DNA of 64,000 bases from NCBI GenBank assembly GCA_963743035.1, contig CAVUOB010000008.1:109386-173385 (forward strand). Reading direction: 5' to 3'. This DNA is from PALSA-911 sp963743035. GTDB lineage: Bacteria; Pseudomonadota; Alphaproteobacteria; Acetobacterales; Acetobacteraceae. Under the pieces are notes generated by a model. The model was not told the origin of the DNA and made no database searches. It saw nothing but the letters and a program-made list of their open reading frames with translations. Numbering within the stretch: the stretch's first letter is position 1; each line of letters starts with the position of its first letter. Shown piece after piece: positions 8,782 through 17,492 of this stretch. Made by a program: the position numbers and the translations under genes.

Positions 8782-8831
8782 GGTCATCAGGGGCGGTCAT
8801 CAGGGGCGGTCATCAGGGGCGGTCATCAGGG
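8782..8831. repeat. 13-bp tandem repeat, about 3.8 copies
   Basis: Unit GGTCATCAGGGGC repeated head to tail between the flavoprotein stop (8826) and tam. Each unit carries a TGATGA on the minus strand, so the array looks like amplification of the original stop codon region. Confidence 0.9.
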
Positions 8832-10268
8832 CAGCCGGAACAGCAGCCGCACCAGCGCCTTGCTGCGCGCCGAGAACAGGCTGGGGGCAAAATAGCTGCC
8901 GGCGGCGCGCTTGCCGATCTCCGCGCGCGTCGGATAGGGCAGGATCATGCCGGCCAGCGCCGACAGCCGGGTGCGCTCGGCGATCGCCAGCGTCCATTGG
9001 CCGATCATCTCCCCGGCATGCGGGGCCAGGATGCCGGCGCCCAGTACCCGGTTGCGCGCGACCACCAGCTTGACCAGTCCCAGGCTCTCGCCCTCCGCCA
9101 CCGCCCGGTCGTTTTCCGCCAGCGGCCAGCGCAGCACCGAAACCCGGTGCCCGGCTTCCCGCGCCTCCGCCTCGGTCAGGCCGGCCTGGGCGAGTTCCGG
9201 GCTGGTGTAGATCACCCGCGGCAGGGCGGCGTAGTCGATGCGCGCGGGCAGGCGGAACAGCCCGCGGCGGATGAAGATGGCGGCGTGGTAGCCGGCGACA
9301 TGGGTGAAGGCGCGCGGACCGGTCCCGGCGGGATCGGCGATGTCGCCGACCGCGAAGACCCGCCGGTTGGTCAGGCTGCGCAGGCCGCGGTCGGTGGCGA
9401 TGCCGTCCTGGCCGGCGCGGACATTCCCCTTGGCGAGGTCCAGATCCGCGATATCCGGCATCCGGCCGGCGGCGACCAGCAGGTGCGATCCGCCGATCCG
9501 CCTGCCGTCGCGCAGCGCCAGCACGACGCCGCCGAGGGCCGGATCGCTGTCCACTTCGCTGACTTCGCTGCCCTCGTGCAGCGCGACGCCGAGCCCGGTC
9601 AGCGCCAGGCGCAGCCCGGCGGCCAGCTCCGGGTCCTCCCGGGCGGCGATGCGGCCGGCCTCGATGACGCTCACCCGGCAGCCGAGCGCGGCATGCGCCT
9701 GCGCCATCTCCAGCCCGGCCGGCCCGCCGCCGAGGATCAGCAGATGCGCCGGCTTTTCCCGCAGCTCGAACAGCGTCTCGTTGGTCAGGAACGGCACGCG
9801 ATCCAGCCCCGGGATCGGCGGGATCGCCGGGCGGGAGCCGGCGGCGATGACGATGCGCCTGGCGGTGATCCGCGCACCATCGACGGCAAGCGCGTCCGGC
9901 GCCAGGAAGCGGGCCTCGCCGCGCAACACCGTGGCGCCGAGGGCGCGGAACCGGGCCTCGGAATCCATCGGCGCCAGGGCGGCGACGGCGCCCTGCACGT
10001 GCGCGCGCACGCCGCCCCAATCCACCATCGGCTCGCCCAGCCGGATCCCGAACTTCCCGGCCCGCCGGGCCGCCTCGGCGGCATGCGCGGCGGCGAGCAG
10101 CGCCTTGCTCGGCACGCAGCCGGTGTTGAGGCAGTCCCCGCCCATCCGCGCCCGCTCGATCAGCGCCACCCGCAGCCCGAGCTGCGCGGCCACGGCGGTG
10201 ACGGACAGCCCGGCGGCGCCGGCGCCGATCACCGCCAGGTCGAAACGCTTCCCCTCATACCCGGCCAT
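8826..10268 (-). CDS. Mercuric-reductase/dihydrolipoamide-dehydrogenase-like FAD oxidoreductase
   Basis: 480-residue class I pyridine nucleotide-disulfide oxidoreductase. FAD site GAGAAGLS at 15-22, redox disulfide C46/C51 (GGDCLNTGCVPSK), NAD(P) site LGGGPAGLEMAQ near 180, second FAD motif FAVGDIAD near 308. Near the C-terminus the usual HPTxxE acid-base pair reads PYPTRAE, so the catalytic His is replaced, and no N-terminal MerA metal domain is present. It overlaps the end of the TVP38/TMEM64 gene by 14 nt, a pairing or fusion seen elsewhere. The substrate is unknown. Not E3 of a dehydrogenase complex, since no E1/E2 genes are nearby. Confidence 0.85.
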   Translation of the reverse strand: MAGYEGKRFDLAVIGAGAAGLSVTAVAAQLGLRVALIERARMGGDCLNTGCVPSKALLAAAHAAEAARRAGKFGIRLGEPMVDWGGVRAHVQGAVAALAPMDSEARFRALGATVLRGEARFLAPDALAVDGARITARRIVIAAGSRPAIPPIPGLDRVPFLTNETLFELREKPAHLLILGGGPAGLEMAQAHAALGCRVSVIEAGRIAAREDPELAAGLRLALTGLGVALHEGSEVSEVDSDPALGGVVLALRDGRRIGGSHLLVAAGRMPDIADLDLAKGNVRAGQDGIATDRGLRSLTNRRVFAVGDIADPAGTGPRAFTHVAGYHAAIFIRRGLFRLPARIDYAALPRVIYTSPELAQAGLTEAEAREAGHRVSVLRWPLAENDRAVAEGESLGLVKLVVARNRVLGAGILAPHAGEMIGQWTLAIAERTRLSALAGMILPYPTRAEIGKRAAGSYFAPSLFSARSKALVRLLFRLP

Positions 10269-10941
10269 GCGCGGCCTTCCATCGGCGCCACGCCACCGGC
10301 GCCAGGGACAGCACGCCCAGGCCCGCGAGCGGCAGCAGCAGGTCGAGGCCGAGCCTCGGCTGCCCGCCGGCGGCGATCGCGCGATCGAGGCCGGCGCCGA
10401 TCGAGGCGAACACCAGGCTGCCCGGCACGATGCCGATGGCGGTGGCGGCGGCGAACGGCGCCAGCCGCATGCCGAGCAGGGCCGGGGCCAGGTTGACCAG
10501 CCAGAACGGGAACACCGGCATCAGCCGCAAGGCGAGCACATAGAGGAAGCCATCCTTCGCCAGCCCGTCGCGAAAGCGCCCCAGCCAGGGCCCGGCGCGC
10601 GCGGCGAGCGGGCCGGCCAGCGCGTAGCGGGCCGCCAGGAACACCGTGACGGCGCCCAGCGTGGCGCCGACGCTGGCAGCGGCCGCGCCCGCCCAGGTGC
10701 CGAACAGCATCCCGCCGGCGAGCGTCATGATCACCGCGGCGCCGGGAAACGACAGCGCCACCACCGCGGCATAGACGCCGGCATACAGCAGGGGCGCGGA
10801 CAGCCCGTGCGCCGCGACCAGCGCGACGAGCTCCGCGCGCCGGGCGAGCAGCCCGTCCCAGGACAATTGCCCGGTCAGCCCGCTCGCCCAGGCGATCAGC
10901 AGCAGGACCAGCAGGGTTGCGAGCGGCAGCAGGCGCTTCAT
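10255..10941 (-). CDS. TVP38/TMEM64 family membrane protein
   Basis: 228-residue integral membrane protein of the VTT/SNARE-associated (DedA-superfamily) group. Conserved FPGAAVIMTLAGGMLFGTWAG segment near residue 65 and LRLMPVFPFWLVNLAPALLG near 140, with about five or six hydrophobic helices. ATG 10941 (MKRLLPLATL) is preferred over a 34-residue longer start because it begins just before the first helix. It is transcribed first and its end overlaps the oxidoreductase start, suggesting translational coupling. Redox or lipid scrambling roles are inferred from family context only. Confidence 0.85.
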   Translation of the reverse strand: MKRLLPLATLLVLLLIAWASGLTGQLSWDGLLARRAELVALVAAHGLSAPLLYAGVYAAVVALSFPGAAVIMTLAGGMLFGTWAGAAAASVGATLGAVTVFLAARYALAGPLAARAGPWLGRFRDGLAKDGFLYVLALRLMPVFPFWLVNLAPALLGMRLAPFAAATAIGIVPGSLVFASIGAGLDRAIAAGGQPRLGLDLLLPLAGLGVLSLAPVAWRRWKAAHGRV

Positions 10942-11077
10942 GGGGGTCCGATATGCGGTGGTCCCGGCTGGTATACGGTACTCGCGTGCCAGGCGCATCC
11001 GCGGGCAGGCCGGAAAGCGGGGATCGAAGATGATGCAGGGCAAGACTGCCTGCGGGGGAAGATTGCCGTCGGGAAAG

Positions 11078-11106
11078 TTGACGGGCGGGGATCACCCCCC
11101 TATAAG
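11078..11106 (+). promoter_or_regulatory. Sigma-70 promoter of the rpmH operon
   Basis: TTGACG at 11078-11083 and TATAAG at 11101-11106 with a 17-nt spacer, near consensus, 72 nt upstream of the rpmH GTG. A strong promoter is expected for this cluster. Confidence 0.8.
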
Positions 11107-11178
11107 CCGCCCCCTGCGACGGGCGTCCCTGCACGGGTTGGGGGCTGATCCCGCGCCTGCACGCATTGGAGAAACCTC

Positions 11179-11313
11179 GTGAAGCGCACGTATCAACCAT
11201 CCAAGCTGGTCCGCAAGCGCCGCCACGGCTTCCGGGCGCGCATGTCGACCGTCGGCGGCCGCAAGGTGCTGGCCAATCGCCGCGCCAAGGGCCGCTCGAA
11301 GCTGTCCGCCTGA
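11179..11313 (+). CDS. rpmH: 50S ribosomal protein L34
   Basis: 44-residue very basic protein (MKRTYQPSKLVRKRRHGF... ending KGRSKLSA), exactly the standard L34 length. Binds 23S rRNA in the large subunit. The start is GTG with GGAG 8 nt upstream. First gene of the conserved rpmH-rnpA-yidD-yidC-engB order. Confidence 0.97.
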   Translation: MKRTYQPSKLVRKRRHGFRARMSTVGGRKVLANRRAKGRSKLSA

Positions 11314-11359
11314 GCCGCATTCCGCCTGAGCCGCGGATCTTTCCGCCGGAGGTCGCCTC

Positions 11360-11716
11360 ATGCCCACCCCGCCGCAGCGCCTGAAGCGCCGCGCGGAGTT
11401 CCTGCGCGTCGCCAGCAAGGGCCGCAAGGCTCCGATGCCCGGCGTCGTGCTGCAGGCGCTGAAGCGTGACGACGACGCGCCGGCGCGGATCGGCTTCACG
11501 GTCACCAAGAAGCTGGGCAATGCCGTGATCCGCAACCGCACCCGCCGCCGGCTGAAAGAAGCCGTCCGACTGCTGCTGGCCGAGCGCGCCCGCAAGGGGC
11601 GGGATCTGGCCGGCGTGGACCTGGTGCTGATCGGGCGCGACGGCACGCGCAAGCGTGATTTCCCGACCCTGCAGAGCGACATCGCCCGCGCCATGGAAAA
11701 GGCCGGCGTGTCGTGA
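11360..11716 (+). CDS. rnpA: Ribonuclease P protein component
   Basis: 118-residue basic protein that assists the RNase P RNA in removing 5' leaders of pre-tRNAs. LKRRAEFLRVASKG at the N-terminus and the RNR signature in NAVIRNRTRRRLKEAVR near residue 55 are diagnostic. GGAGG lies 7 nt upstream of ATG 11360. Between rpmH and yidD as in most bacteria. Confidence 0.96.
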   Translation: MPTPPQRLKRRAEFLRVASKGRKAPMPGVVLQALKRDDDAPARIGFTVTKKLGNAVIRNRTRRRLKEAVRLLLAERARKGRDLAGVDLVLIGRDGTRKRDFPTLQSDIARAMEKAGVS

Positions 11717-11738
11717 GTTCCCTGTCCTCGAGGGCCGT

Positions 11739-12047
11739 ATGACCAGCCCGGCCGCCATGCTCGGCATCGGCGCGGTCCGGGTCTACCAGTACACGCTGCG
11801 CGGCTTCATCGGCCCGAATTGCCGGTTCTGCCCCACCTGCAGCGAGTACGCGGTGGATGCGCTGCGCACCCATGGCGCGCTGCGCGGCGGGGCGATGGCG
11901 GGGTGGCGTATCCTGCGCTGCAATCCCTGGAGCGCCGGCGGATATGATCCGGTCGACGCGCCAGTTATCCAGGAACCGGATACTCAAGAACCGTATGCCC
12001 AAGACGGGCACAGGACTGAACCAGCCGCCCTTGCCGGGCGGGACTGA
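11739..12047 (+). CDS. yidD: Membrane protein insertion efficiency factor YidD
   Basis: 102 residues. N-terminal amphipathic helix, then the conserved cysteine/proline signature CRFCPTCSEYAVDALRTHG near residue 30, then CNPWSAGGYDPVD. The C-terminal 25 residues are not conserved. The start ATG 11739 is 23 nt after rnpA. An upstream in-frame start at 11655 would overlap rnpA by 62 nt and is not supported. Assists YidC/Sec insertion at the inner membrane. Confidence 0.93.
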   Translation: MTSPAAMLGIGAVRVYQYTLRGFIGPNCRFCPTCSEYAVDALRTHGALRGGAMAGWRILRCNPWSAGGYDPVDAPVIQEPDTQEPYAQDGHRTEPAALAGRD

Positions 12048-12058
12048 ACGGGGCATCG

Positions 12059-13819
12059 ATGGACCAGAAGCGGCTATTCCTCGCGATCGCTGTATCGATC
12101 GCCATCCTGCTCGGGTTCCAGCTGCTGGTGCGCCCGCAACTGCCCCATCCCGTGCCGCAGGAAGCGGCGCAGGACGCCGGCTCCACGGCCGCGAAGCCGT
12201 CCGCGGCGCCCGGCCAGCAGGCCGTTCCCGTCGGCACGGCCCAGAACACGGTGCCGAAGATCGTGCCGCGGGTGAAGATCGCCGCACCGGGCGTCACCGG
12301 CTCGATCAGCCTGCTCGGCGCGCGCATCGACGACGTCGTGCTGAACAATTACCGTGAGACCCTGGCGCCCGACTCGCCGCTGGTGCGCGTGCTGGAGCCG
12401 CGCTCCGACCCGCAGCCCTATTATGCCCAGTATGGCTGGACCGCCGCCCCCGGCACGACCGTGAGCCTGCCGGACGCCGACACGGTCTGGACCGCGTCGG
12501 GCGAGACGCTGGGCGTCGGCAAGCCGGTGACGCTGACCTGGAACAACGGCGCCGGCCTGACCTTCGAGATCGCGCTCACCATCGACGACAACTACATGTT
12601 TTCCGTGCACCAGACGGTGCGCAACGCGACCGGGGCGCCGGTGTCGCTGTACCCGTGGTCGCGCATCCGCCGCGACTACAAGCCGGAGCTGTCCGGCTAT
12701 TCCGTGCTGTTCGAGGGGCTGCTCGGCGTGTTCAACGGCACGCTGCAGGAAACCAGCTACGCCGATGCAAAGAGCAAGGCGGAGAAGCGCGCCGAGGATC
12801 CCGATCCCAATCTGCGCGACGTCGCCTTCAGCACGTCCAGCGTGGGCGGCTGGGCCGGCATCACCGACAAATACTGGCTGACCGCGCTGGTCCCCGACCA
12901 GAAGGTGGCCACCACCGCGCGCTTCCTGTTCGTCGGCGGCGGCGAGCACTACCAGGTGGATTTCAAGACCGATGAGCCGCAGACCATAGCACCCGGCGGC
13001 GAGGCCACGCTCGCCTCGCAGATGTTCTCGGGCGCCAAGGTGGTCCGGCTGCTGGACCACTACCAGGACCAGTACAACATTCCGCATTTCGACAAGGCGG
13101 TGGATTTCGGCTGGTTCTATTTCCTGACCAAGCCGATCTTCTACGCGCTGGACTGGCTGAACGACCATTTGGGCAATTTCGGCCTGGCGATCCTGGTGTT
13201 CACCGTGTTCGTCAAGCTGCTGTTCTTCCCGCTGGCGAACTACTCCTACCGCTCCATGAGCCGGATGAAGCTGCTGGCGCCGAAGATGCAGGCGCTGCGC
13301 GAGCAGTTCAAGGACAACCCGCAGGAACTGCAGAAGCGCACCATGGGCCTCTACAAGGAGGAGAAGGTGAACCCGGCCAGCGGCTGCCTGCCGATGCTGG
13401 TGCAGATCCCCGTGTTCTTCTCGCTCTACAAGGTCATCCTGGTGACCATCGAAATGCGGCACGCGCCGTTCTTCGGCTGGATCCGCGATCTCTCGGCGGT
13501 CGACCCGACCAATATCTTCAACCTGTTCGGGCTGATCCCGTTCAACCCGGCGACGATCTCTCCCTTCCTGCACATGGGCGTCTGGCCGCTGATCATGGGC
13601 TGCACGATGTTCCTGCAGCAGAAGATGAACCCGCCGCCGCCCGATCCGGTGCAGGCCCGCATCTTCCAGTTCATGCCGATCATCTTCACCTTCATGATGG
13701 CGAATTTCCCGGCCGGTCTGGTGATCTACTGGAGCTGGAACAACACCCTGTCGGTGGGCCAGCAATGGCTGATCCAGCGCCGCACCCGCCTGCCCAAACC
13801 GAACCTGGCACGCACCTGA
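12059..13819 (+). CDS. yidC: Membrane protein insertase YidC
   Basis: 586 residues. N-terminal TM at about 5-22, a large periplasmic P1 beta-sandwich domain to about 340, then the five-helix insertase core. Conserved stretches are FGWFYFLTKPIFYALDWL near 350, ANYSYRSMSRMKLLAPKM near 395 and PIIFTFMMANFPAGLVIYW near 540. Inserts and folds inner-membrane proteins alone or with SecYEG. ATG 12059 follows yidD by 11 nt. The last 55 nt overlap the chosen engB start. Confidence 0.96.
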   Translation: MDQKRLFLAIAVSIAILLGFQLLVRPQLPHPVPQEAAQDAGSTAAKPSAAPGQQAVPVGTAQNTVPKIVPRVKIAAPGVTGSISLLGARIDDVVLNNYRETLAPDSPLVRVLEPRSDPQPYYAQYGWTAAPGTTVSLPDADTVWTASGETLGVGKPVTLTWNNGAGLTFEIALTIDDNYMFSVHQTVRNATGAPVSLYPWSRIRRDYKPELSGYSVLFEGLLGVFNGTLQETSYADAKSKAEKRAEDPDPNLRDVAFSTSSVGGWAGITDKYWLTALVPDQKVATTARFLFVGGGEHYQVDFKTDEPQTIAPGGEATLASQMFSGAKVVRLLDHYQDQYNIPHFDKAVDFGWFYFLTKPIFYALDWLNDHLGNFGLAILVFTVFVKLLFFPLANYSYRSMSRMKLLAPKMQALREQFKDNPQELQKRTMGLYKEEKVNPASGCLPMLVQIPVFFSLYKVILVTIEMRHAPFFGWIRDLSAVDPTNIFNLFGLIPFNPATISPFLHMGVWPLIMGCTMFLQQKMNPPPPDPVQARIFQFMPIIFTFMMANFPAGLVIYWSWNNTLSVGQQWLIQRRTRLPKPNLART

Positions 13820-14475
13820 GCCCGCAATCCGAAGCCGGGCAGGCAGCTGCCCTCGAAGCGGCCCGCATCGAAGCAGGCCGCCTGCTGTTCGCCGCCGAAT
13901 GCGAGTTCTTTCATGGCGCGCAGAAGCTGGAGCAGTTGCCGCTGCCCGGCCTGCCGGAGGTCGCGTTCGCCGGGCGCTCCAATGTCGGCAAATCCTCGCT
14001 GATCAATGCGCTGACCGGGCGCAACACCCTTGCGCGCACCTCCTCCCAGCCCGGCCGCACAAGGCAGCTCAATTTCTTCGACCTCGGCGGCCGGCTGACC
14101 CTGGTGGACATGCCCGGCTACGGCTACGCCCAGGCGGCGAAGGACATCAAGGCCGACTGGCAGGGCATGATGTTCGACTATCTGCGCGGACGCCCAACCT
14201 TGCGCCGCGTGCTGCTGCTGCTGGATGCGCGGATCGAGTTCAAGCCGTCCGACGGCGCGGTGATGGATCTGCTGGACCAGGCCGCGGTCACCTTCATGCT
14301 GGTCCTGACCAAGGCGGACGCGGTGAAGCCCGGCCCGCTGGCGCGCAAGACCGCGGCCACCGCCGAGATCGCCCGCAGCCACGCCGCCGCCTATCCGCAG
14401 ATCTTCGTCACCAGCAGCGAGATCGGGCTCGGCATCGCCGAACTGCGCGCGGAACTGGCCACGCTCGCGGCCTGA
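13765..14475 (+). CDS. engB: Ribosome biogenesis GTP-binding protein EngB/YsxC
   Basis: 236-residue TRAFAC-class GTPase for large-subunit assembly. G1 GRSNVGKSS near residue 72, G2 Thr in SSQPGRTRQLNFF, G3 DMPGYGYA near 115, G4 TKAD near 185. The core is preceded by about 45 extra residues with no second Met, so the frame needs ATG 13765, overlapping yidC by 55 nt, or an unusual internal start. The N-terminal extension (PAPHPPAQTEPGTHLSPQSE) is not conserved and may not be translated. Confidence 0.92.
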   Translation: MADPAPHPPAQTEPGTHLSPQSEAGQAAALEAARIEAGRLLFAAECEFFHGAQKLEQLPLPGLPEVAFAGRSNVGKSSLINALTGRNTLARTSSQPGRTRQLNFFDLGGRLTLVDMPGYGYAQAAKDIKADWQGMMFDYLRGRPTLRRVLLLLDARIEFKPSDGAVMDLLDQAAVTFMLVLTKADAVKPGPLARKTAATAEIARSHAAAYPQIFVTSSEIGLGIAELRAELATLAA

Positions 14476-14601
14476 CGGCCGGATTTGCCGCCGCAAGTTT
14501 GACCCGTGGTTTGACTGGCGCGGCTTGACCGCTGCCGGGGCGGGCCGTACAGGCCCGGCGAACTGCTCCCTCGAAATGGCGTGGAAAGATCAGGTGTCCG
14601 T

Positions 14602-15501
14602 ATGACCGAACTCCCCCAGTTCACCGCCGCCGCCGAACAGGCACGCATCCTCGCGCATGCGCTGCCGTTCCTGCGCCGCTACGCCGGCGCCACCGTGGTG
14701 GTGAAATACGGCGGCCACGCGATGGGCGAGGAAGAACTGGCCGAGCAGTTCGGCGCCGATATCGCGCTGCTGAAGCAGGTCGGCATCAACCCGGTGGTGG
14801 TGCATGGCGGCGGGCCGCAGATCAACGCCATGCTGAAGCGCCTGGCCATCCAGTCCACCTTCATCGACGGGCTGCGGGTCACCGATCAGGCCATGGTCGA
14901 GGTGGTGGAGATGGTGCTGGCCGGCACCGTGAACAAACACGTCGCCGGCCTGATCAACCGCGCCGGCGCGTTGGCGGTGGGCATCTGCGGCAAGGATGGC
15001 GGGCTGATCCGCGCCCGCAAGCTGCGCCGCACAAGGATGGACCCCGGCAGCCGGATCGAGCAGGTGCTGGACCTCGGCTTCGTCGGCGAGCCCGAGCATG
15101 TCGATGTGCGCGTGATCCACGCCCTGACCGGCGCCGGCTTGATCCCGGTGATCGCGCCGGTCGGCGTGGGCGCGGACGGGCAGACCTACAACATCAATGC
15201 CGATACCGTGGCCGGCGCCATCGCCGGTGCGCTGGGTGCCACGCGGCTGCTGATGCTGACCGACGTCCCCGGCGTGCTGGACGGCGACAAGAAGCTGATC
15301 AGCGAGCTCTCGGTGGCCGATGTCGCCGCCGGAATCGCCTCGGGCATGATCTCCGGCGGCATGATCCCGAAGGTGGAGAATTGCGTCGAGGCGGTGCAGG
15401 CCGGCGTCAAGGGCGCGGTGATCCTGGACGGGCGGGTGCCGCATGTCTGCCTTCTGGAGCTGTTCACCGAGGGCGGGATCGGCACGCTGATCCGCGCCTA
15501 G
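14602..15501 (+). CDS. argB: Acetylglutamate kinase
   Basis: Phosphorylates N-acetyl-L-glutamate, the second step of arginine synthesis, and is normally arginine-inhibited. 299 residues, amino acid kinase fold. Nucleotide motif VVVKYGGHAMG near residue 33, substrate loop VVHGGGPQIN near 70, LMLTDVPGVLDGD near 220, and MIPKVENCVEAVQAGVKGAVILDGR near 260. A GTG start 21 nt upstream is possible, but ATG 14602 (MTELPQF) fits the family. Following engB is usual in Alphaproteobacteria. Confidence 0.96.
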   Translation: MTELPQFTAAAEQARILAHALPFLRRYAGATVVVKYGGHAMGEEELAEQFGADIALLKQVGINPVVVHGGGPQINAMLKRLAIQSTFIDGLRVTDQAMVEVVEMVLAGTVNKHVAGLINRAGALAVGICGKDGGLIRARKLRRTRMDPGSRIEQVLDLGFVGEPEHVDVRVIHALTGAGLIPVIAPVGVGADGQTYNINADTVAGAIAGALGATRLLMLTDVPGVLDGDKKLISELSVADVAAGIASGMISGGMIPKVENCVEAVQAGVKGAVILDGRVPHVCLLELFTEGGIGTLIRA

Positions 15502-15531
15502 GCCGGCGGGCAGGGTGACAGCGGCCGCGCC

Positions 15532-16218
15532 GTGAAGCATTTCATCAAGCGCCTGCTGCGCCACCCCGTCACCCAATCGGCGCTGGCCAATCTGCTGGGC
15601 CTCTATCTCTGGTTCGCGCTGCGCACCACGCGCTGGACGCTGGACGGCGCGGAGCATGTGGAACCGTATATTGCCGGGCAGTCGGTGGTCGCGGCCTTCT
15701 GGCATGAGCGGCTGCCGCTGATGCCGCAGCTTTGGCGGATGGCACGTGATCGCCGTCCCGCGGGCACCGACCGGATGTACGTGCTGGTCAGCCAGCACCG
15801 CGACGGCCGGTTCATCGGCTCGGTGGTGCGGCGTTTCGCCCTGGAAGTGGTGCTGGGCTCGACCTCCAAAGGCGGGGCGGCCGGCATGCGGGCGCTGCTC
15901 GGCCTGCTGGCGCGCGGCGATCAGATCGCCATCACGCCGGACGGGCCGCGCGGGCCGCGGCGCGTGGCAGCGCCCGGCGTGGCGCAGATCGCGGCGCTGG
16001 CCGGCGTGGCGGTGCTGCCCTGCTCCGCCCAGACCTCGCGCCGCAAGGTGATGCGCAGCTGGGACCGGATGGTGGTGCCGCTGCCGTTCGGACGCGGCGT
16101 CGTGGTCTGCGGCGCGCCGATCCCGGTGCCGCGCCAGGGCTGGCAGGACGCGCTGCCGAACATCCAGGCGGCGCTGACCGCGGCCGCCGACCGGGCCGAC
16201 GCATTATGTCCGGCATAG
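15532..16218 (+). CDS. DUF374 lysophospholipid acyltransferase family protein
   Basis: 228 residues, GTG start. N-terminal hydrophobic segment, then the acyltransferase-like motif VAAFWHERLPLMP near residue 55 (H with acidic residue), SQHRDGRFIGSVVRRF near 87, and TPDGPRGPRRVAAPGV near 140, all typical of DUF374. It overlaps waaA by 13 nt and heads a lipid A/Kdo gene set, so a role in lipid A or lipoprotein acylation at the inner membrane is likely. The substrate is not established for this family. Confidence 0.85.
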   Translation: MKHFIKRLLRHPVTQSALANLLGLYLWFALRTTRWTLDGAEHVEPYIAGQSVVAAFWHERLPLMPQLWRMARDRRPAGTDRMYVLVSQHRDGRFIGSVVRRFALEVVLGSTSKGGAAGMRALLGLLARGDQIAITPDGPRGPRRVAAPGVAQIAALAGVAVLPCSAQTSRRKVMRSWDRMVVPLPFGRGVVVCGAPIPVPRQGWQDALPNIQAALTAAADRADALCPA

Positions 16219-17492
16219 CCGGCGCGCACCCGGCGCAGTTCGCCTGGTCCACCGCGGCGACCCTGGCGGCGCCGCTGCTGCGGCTGATGCTCCGCCGCCG
16301 CCTGTCCCGCGGCAAGGAGCTGCCCGGCCGCATCGCCGAACGGTTCGGCATCGATCCCACCCCGCGGCCGCCGGGACGGCTGATCTGGCTGCACGCCGCC
16401 AGCGTGGGGGAGACGGTCTCCATCCTGCCGGTGATCGCCGAACTGCCGCCCGATACAAACGTGCTGCTGACCACCGGCACGGTCACCTCGGCGGAATTGC
16501 TGGCCAGGCGCCTGCCGGAGCTGGGCCTGGCGGGGCGGGTGATCCACCGCTTCGTGCCGCTGGACGTGCCGGCCTGGGCCGGGCGCTTCCTGGACCATTG
16601 GCGCCCGGATGTCGCCGGCTTCGTGGAAAGCGAGCTGTGGCCCAACCTGCTCGCCGGCTGCCGGGCGCGCCATATCCCGGCGATGCTGATCAATGCGCGG
16701 ATGTCGCGCCGGAGTTTCGCCAGCTGGTCGCGCCTGCCCGGCTTCGCGCGCCATGTGCTGTCCGGCTTCGCGCTGGTCCAGGCGCAGACGGAAACCTATG
16801 CCGAGCGGCTGCGCCGGCTCGGGGCCACGCGCGTGACCGCGCCGGGCGATCTGAAATTCGCCGCCCCCGAGCTGCCGGCCGACCCTGCGGAACTGGAGCG
16901 CCTGCGCGCTTGGCTCGCCGGCCGGCCGGTCTGGCTCGCCGCCAGCACCCATCCCGGCGAGGACGAGGTGGTCTTCGCCGCGCATCGCCGGCTGGCGGCA
17001 TCGCATCCGCGCCTGCTGACCATCCTCGTGCCGCGCCACCCCGAACGCGGCGAGCGGATCGCCGGTCTGGCGGGGGATATCGCCGTCAGTCGCCGCGCCG
17101 CGGGCGGCTTGCCGCCGGCGGCCGGGGTGTGGATCGCCGACACGCTGGGCGAGCTCGGGCTGTTCTGCCGCCTGGCGCGGATCGTGTTCGTCGGCCGCAG
17201 CCTGCTGCCGCCCGGCGGCGGGCAGAACCCGCTGGAGCCGGCCCGGCTCGGCTGCGCGGTCGCGGTCGGCCCGCATACCGGCAATTTCGATTCGGCGACC
17301 GAGATACTCCAGGCCGCCGGCGCGCTGGCCCGGGTCGACGACGCCGCGTCGCTGGCCGCCTGGGTCGACGGCATGCTGCGCCATCCCGAGTGCGTCGCGG
17401 CCTGCGGCGGCGCCGCCGCTGCCGCCTCCGCCCGCTATGCGGATCTGCCGGCCCGCACCGCCGCTGCGCTGGCCGGCCTCGGCGCCAGGTGA
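16206..17492 (+). CDS. waaA: 3-deoxy-D-manno-octulosonic acid transferase
   Basis: Transfers Kdo from CMP-Kdo to the lipid A precursor on the inner face of the inner membrane. 428 residues: N-terminal anchor region, GT30 N-domain with IWLHAASVGETVSILPVI near residue 58, FVESELWPNLL near 138, and GT-B C-domain with FVGRSLLPPGGGQNPLEPARLG near 340. The start overlaps the DUF374 gene and its stop overlaps the ATG of lpxK (TGATG), so the four genes are tightly coupled. Confidence 0.95.
   Translation: MSGIAGAHPAQFAWSTAATLAAPLLRLMLRRRLSRGKELPGRIAERFGIDPTPRPPGRLIWLHAASVGETVSILPVIAELPPDTNVLLTTGTVTSAELLARRLPELGLAGRVIHRFVPLDVPAWAGRFLDHWRPDVAGFVESELWPNLLAGCRARHIPAMLINARMSRRSFASWSRLPGFARHVLSGFALVQAQTETYAERLRRLGATRVTAPGDLKFAAPELPADPAELERLRAWLAGRPVWLAASTHPGEDEVVFAAHRRLAASHPRLLTILVPRHPERGERIAGLAGDIAVSRRAAGGLPPAAGVWIADTLGELGLFCRLARIVFVGRSLLPPGGGQNPLEPARLGCAVAVGPHTGNFDSATEILQAAGALARVDDAASLAAWVDGMLRHPECVAACGGAAAAASARYADLPARTAAALAGLGAR

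Noticed and set aside
8766..8787. Longer tam start at 8787
   Set aside because: Lies in the 13-bp tandem array without a ribosome site; ATG 8766 has a strong one.
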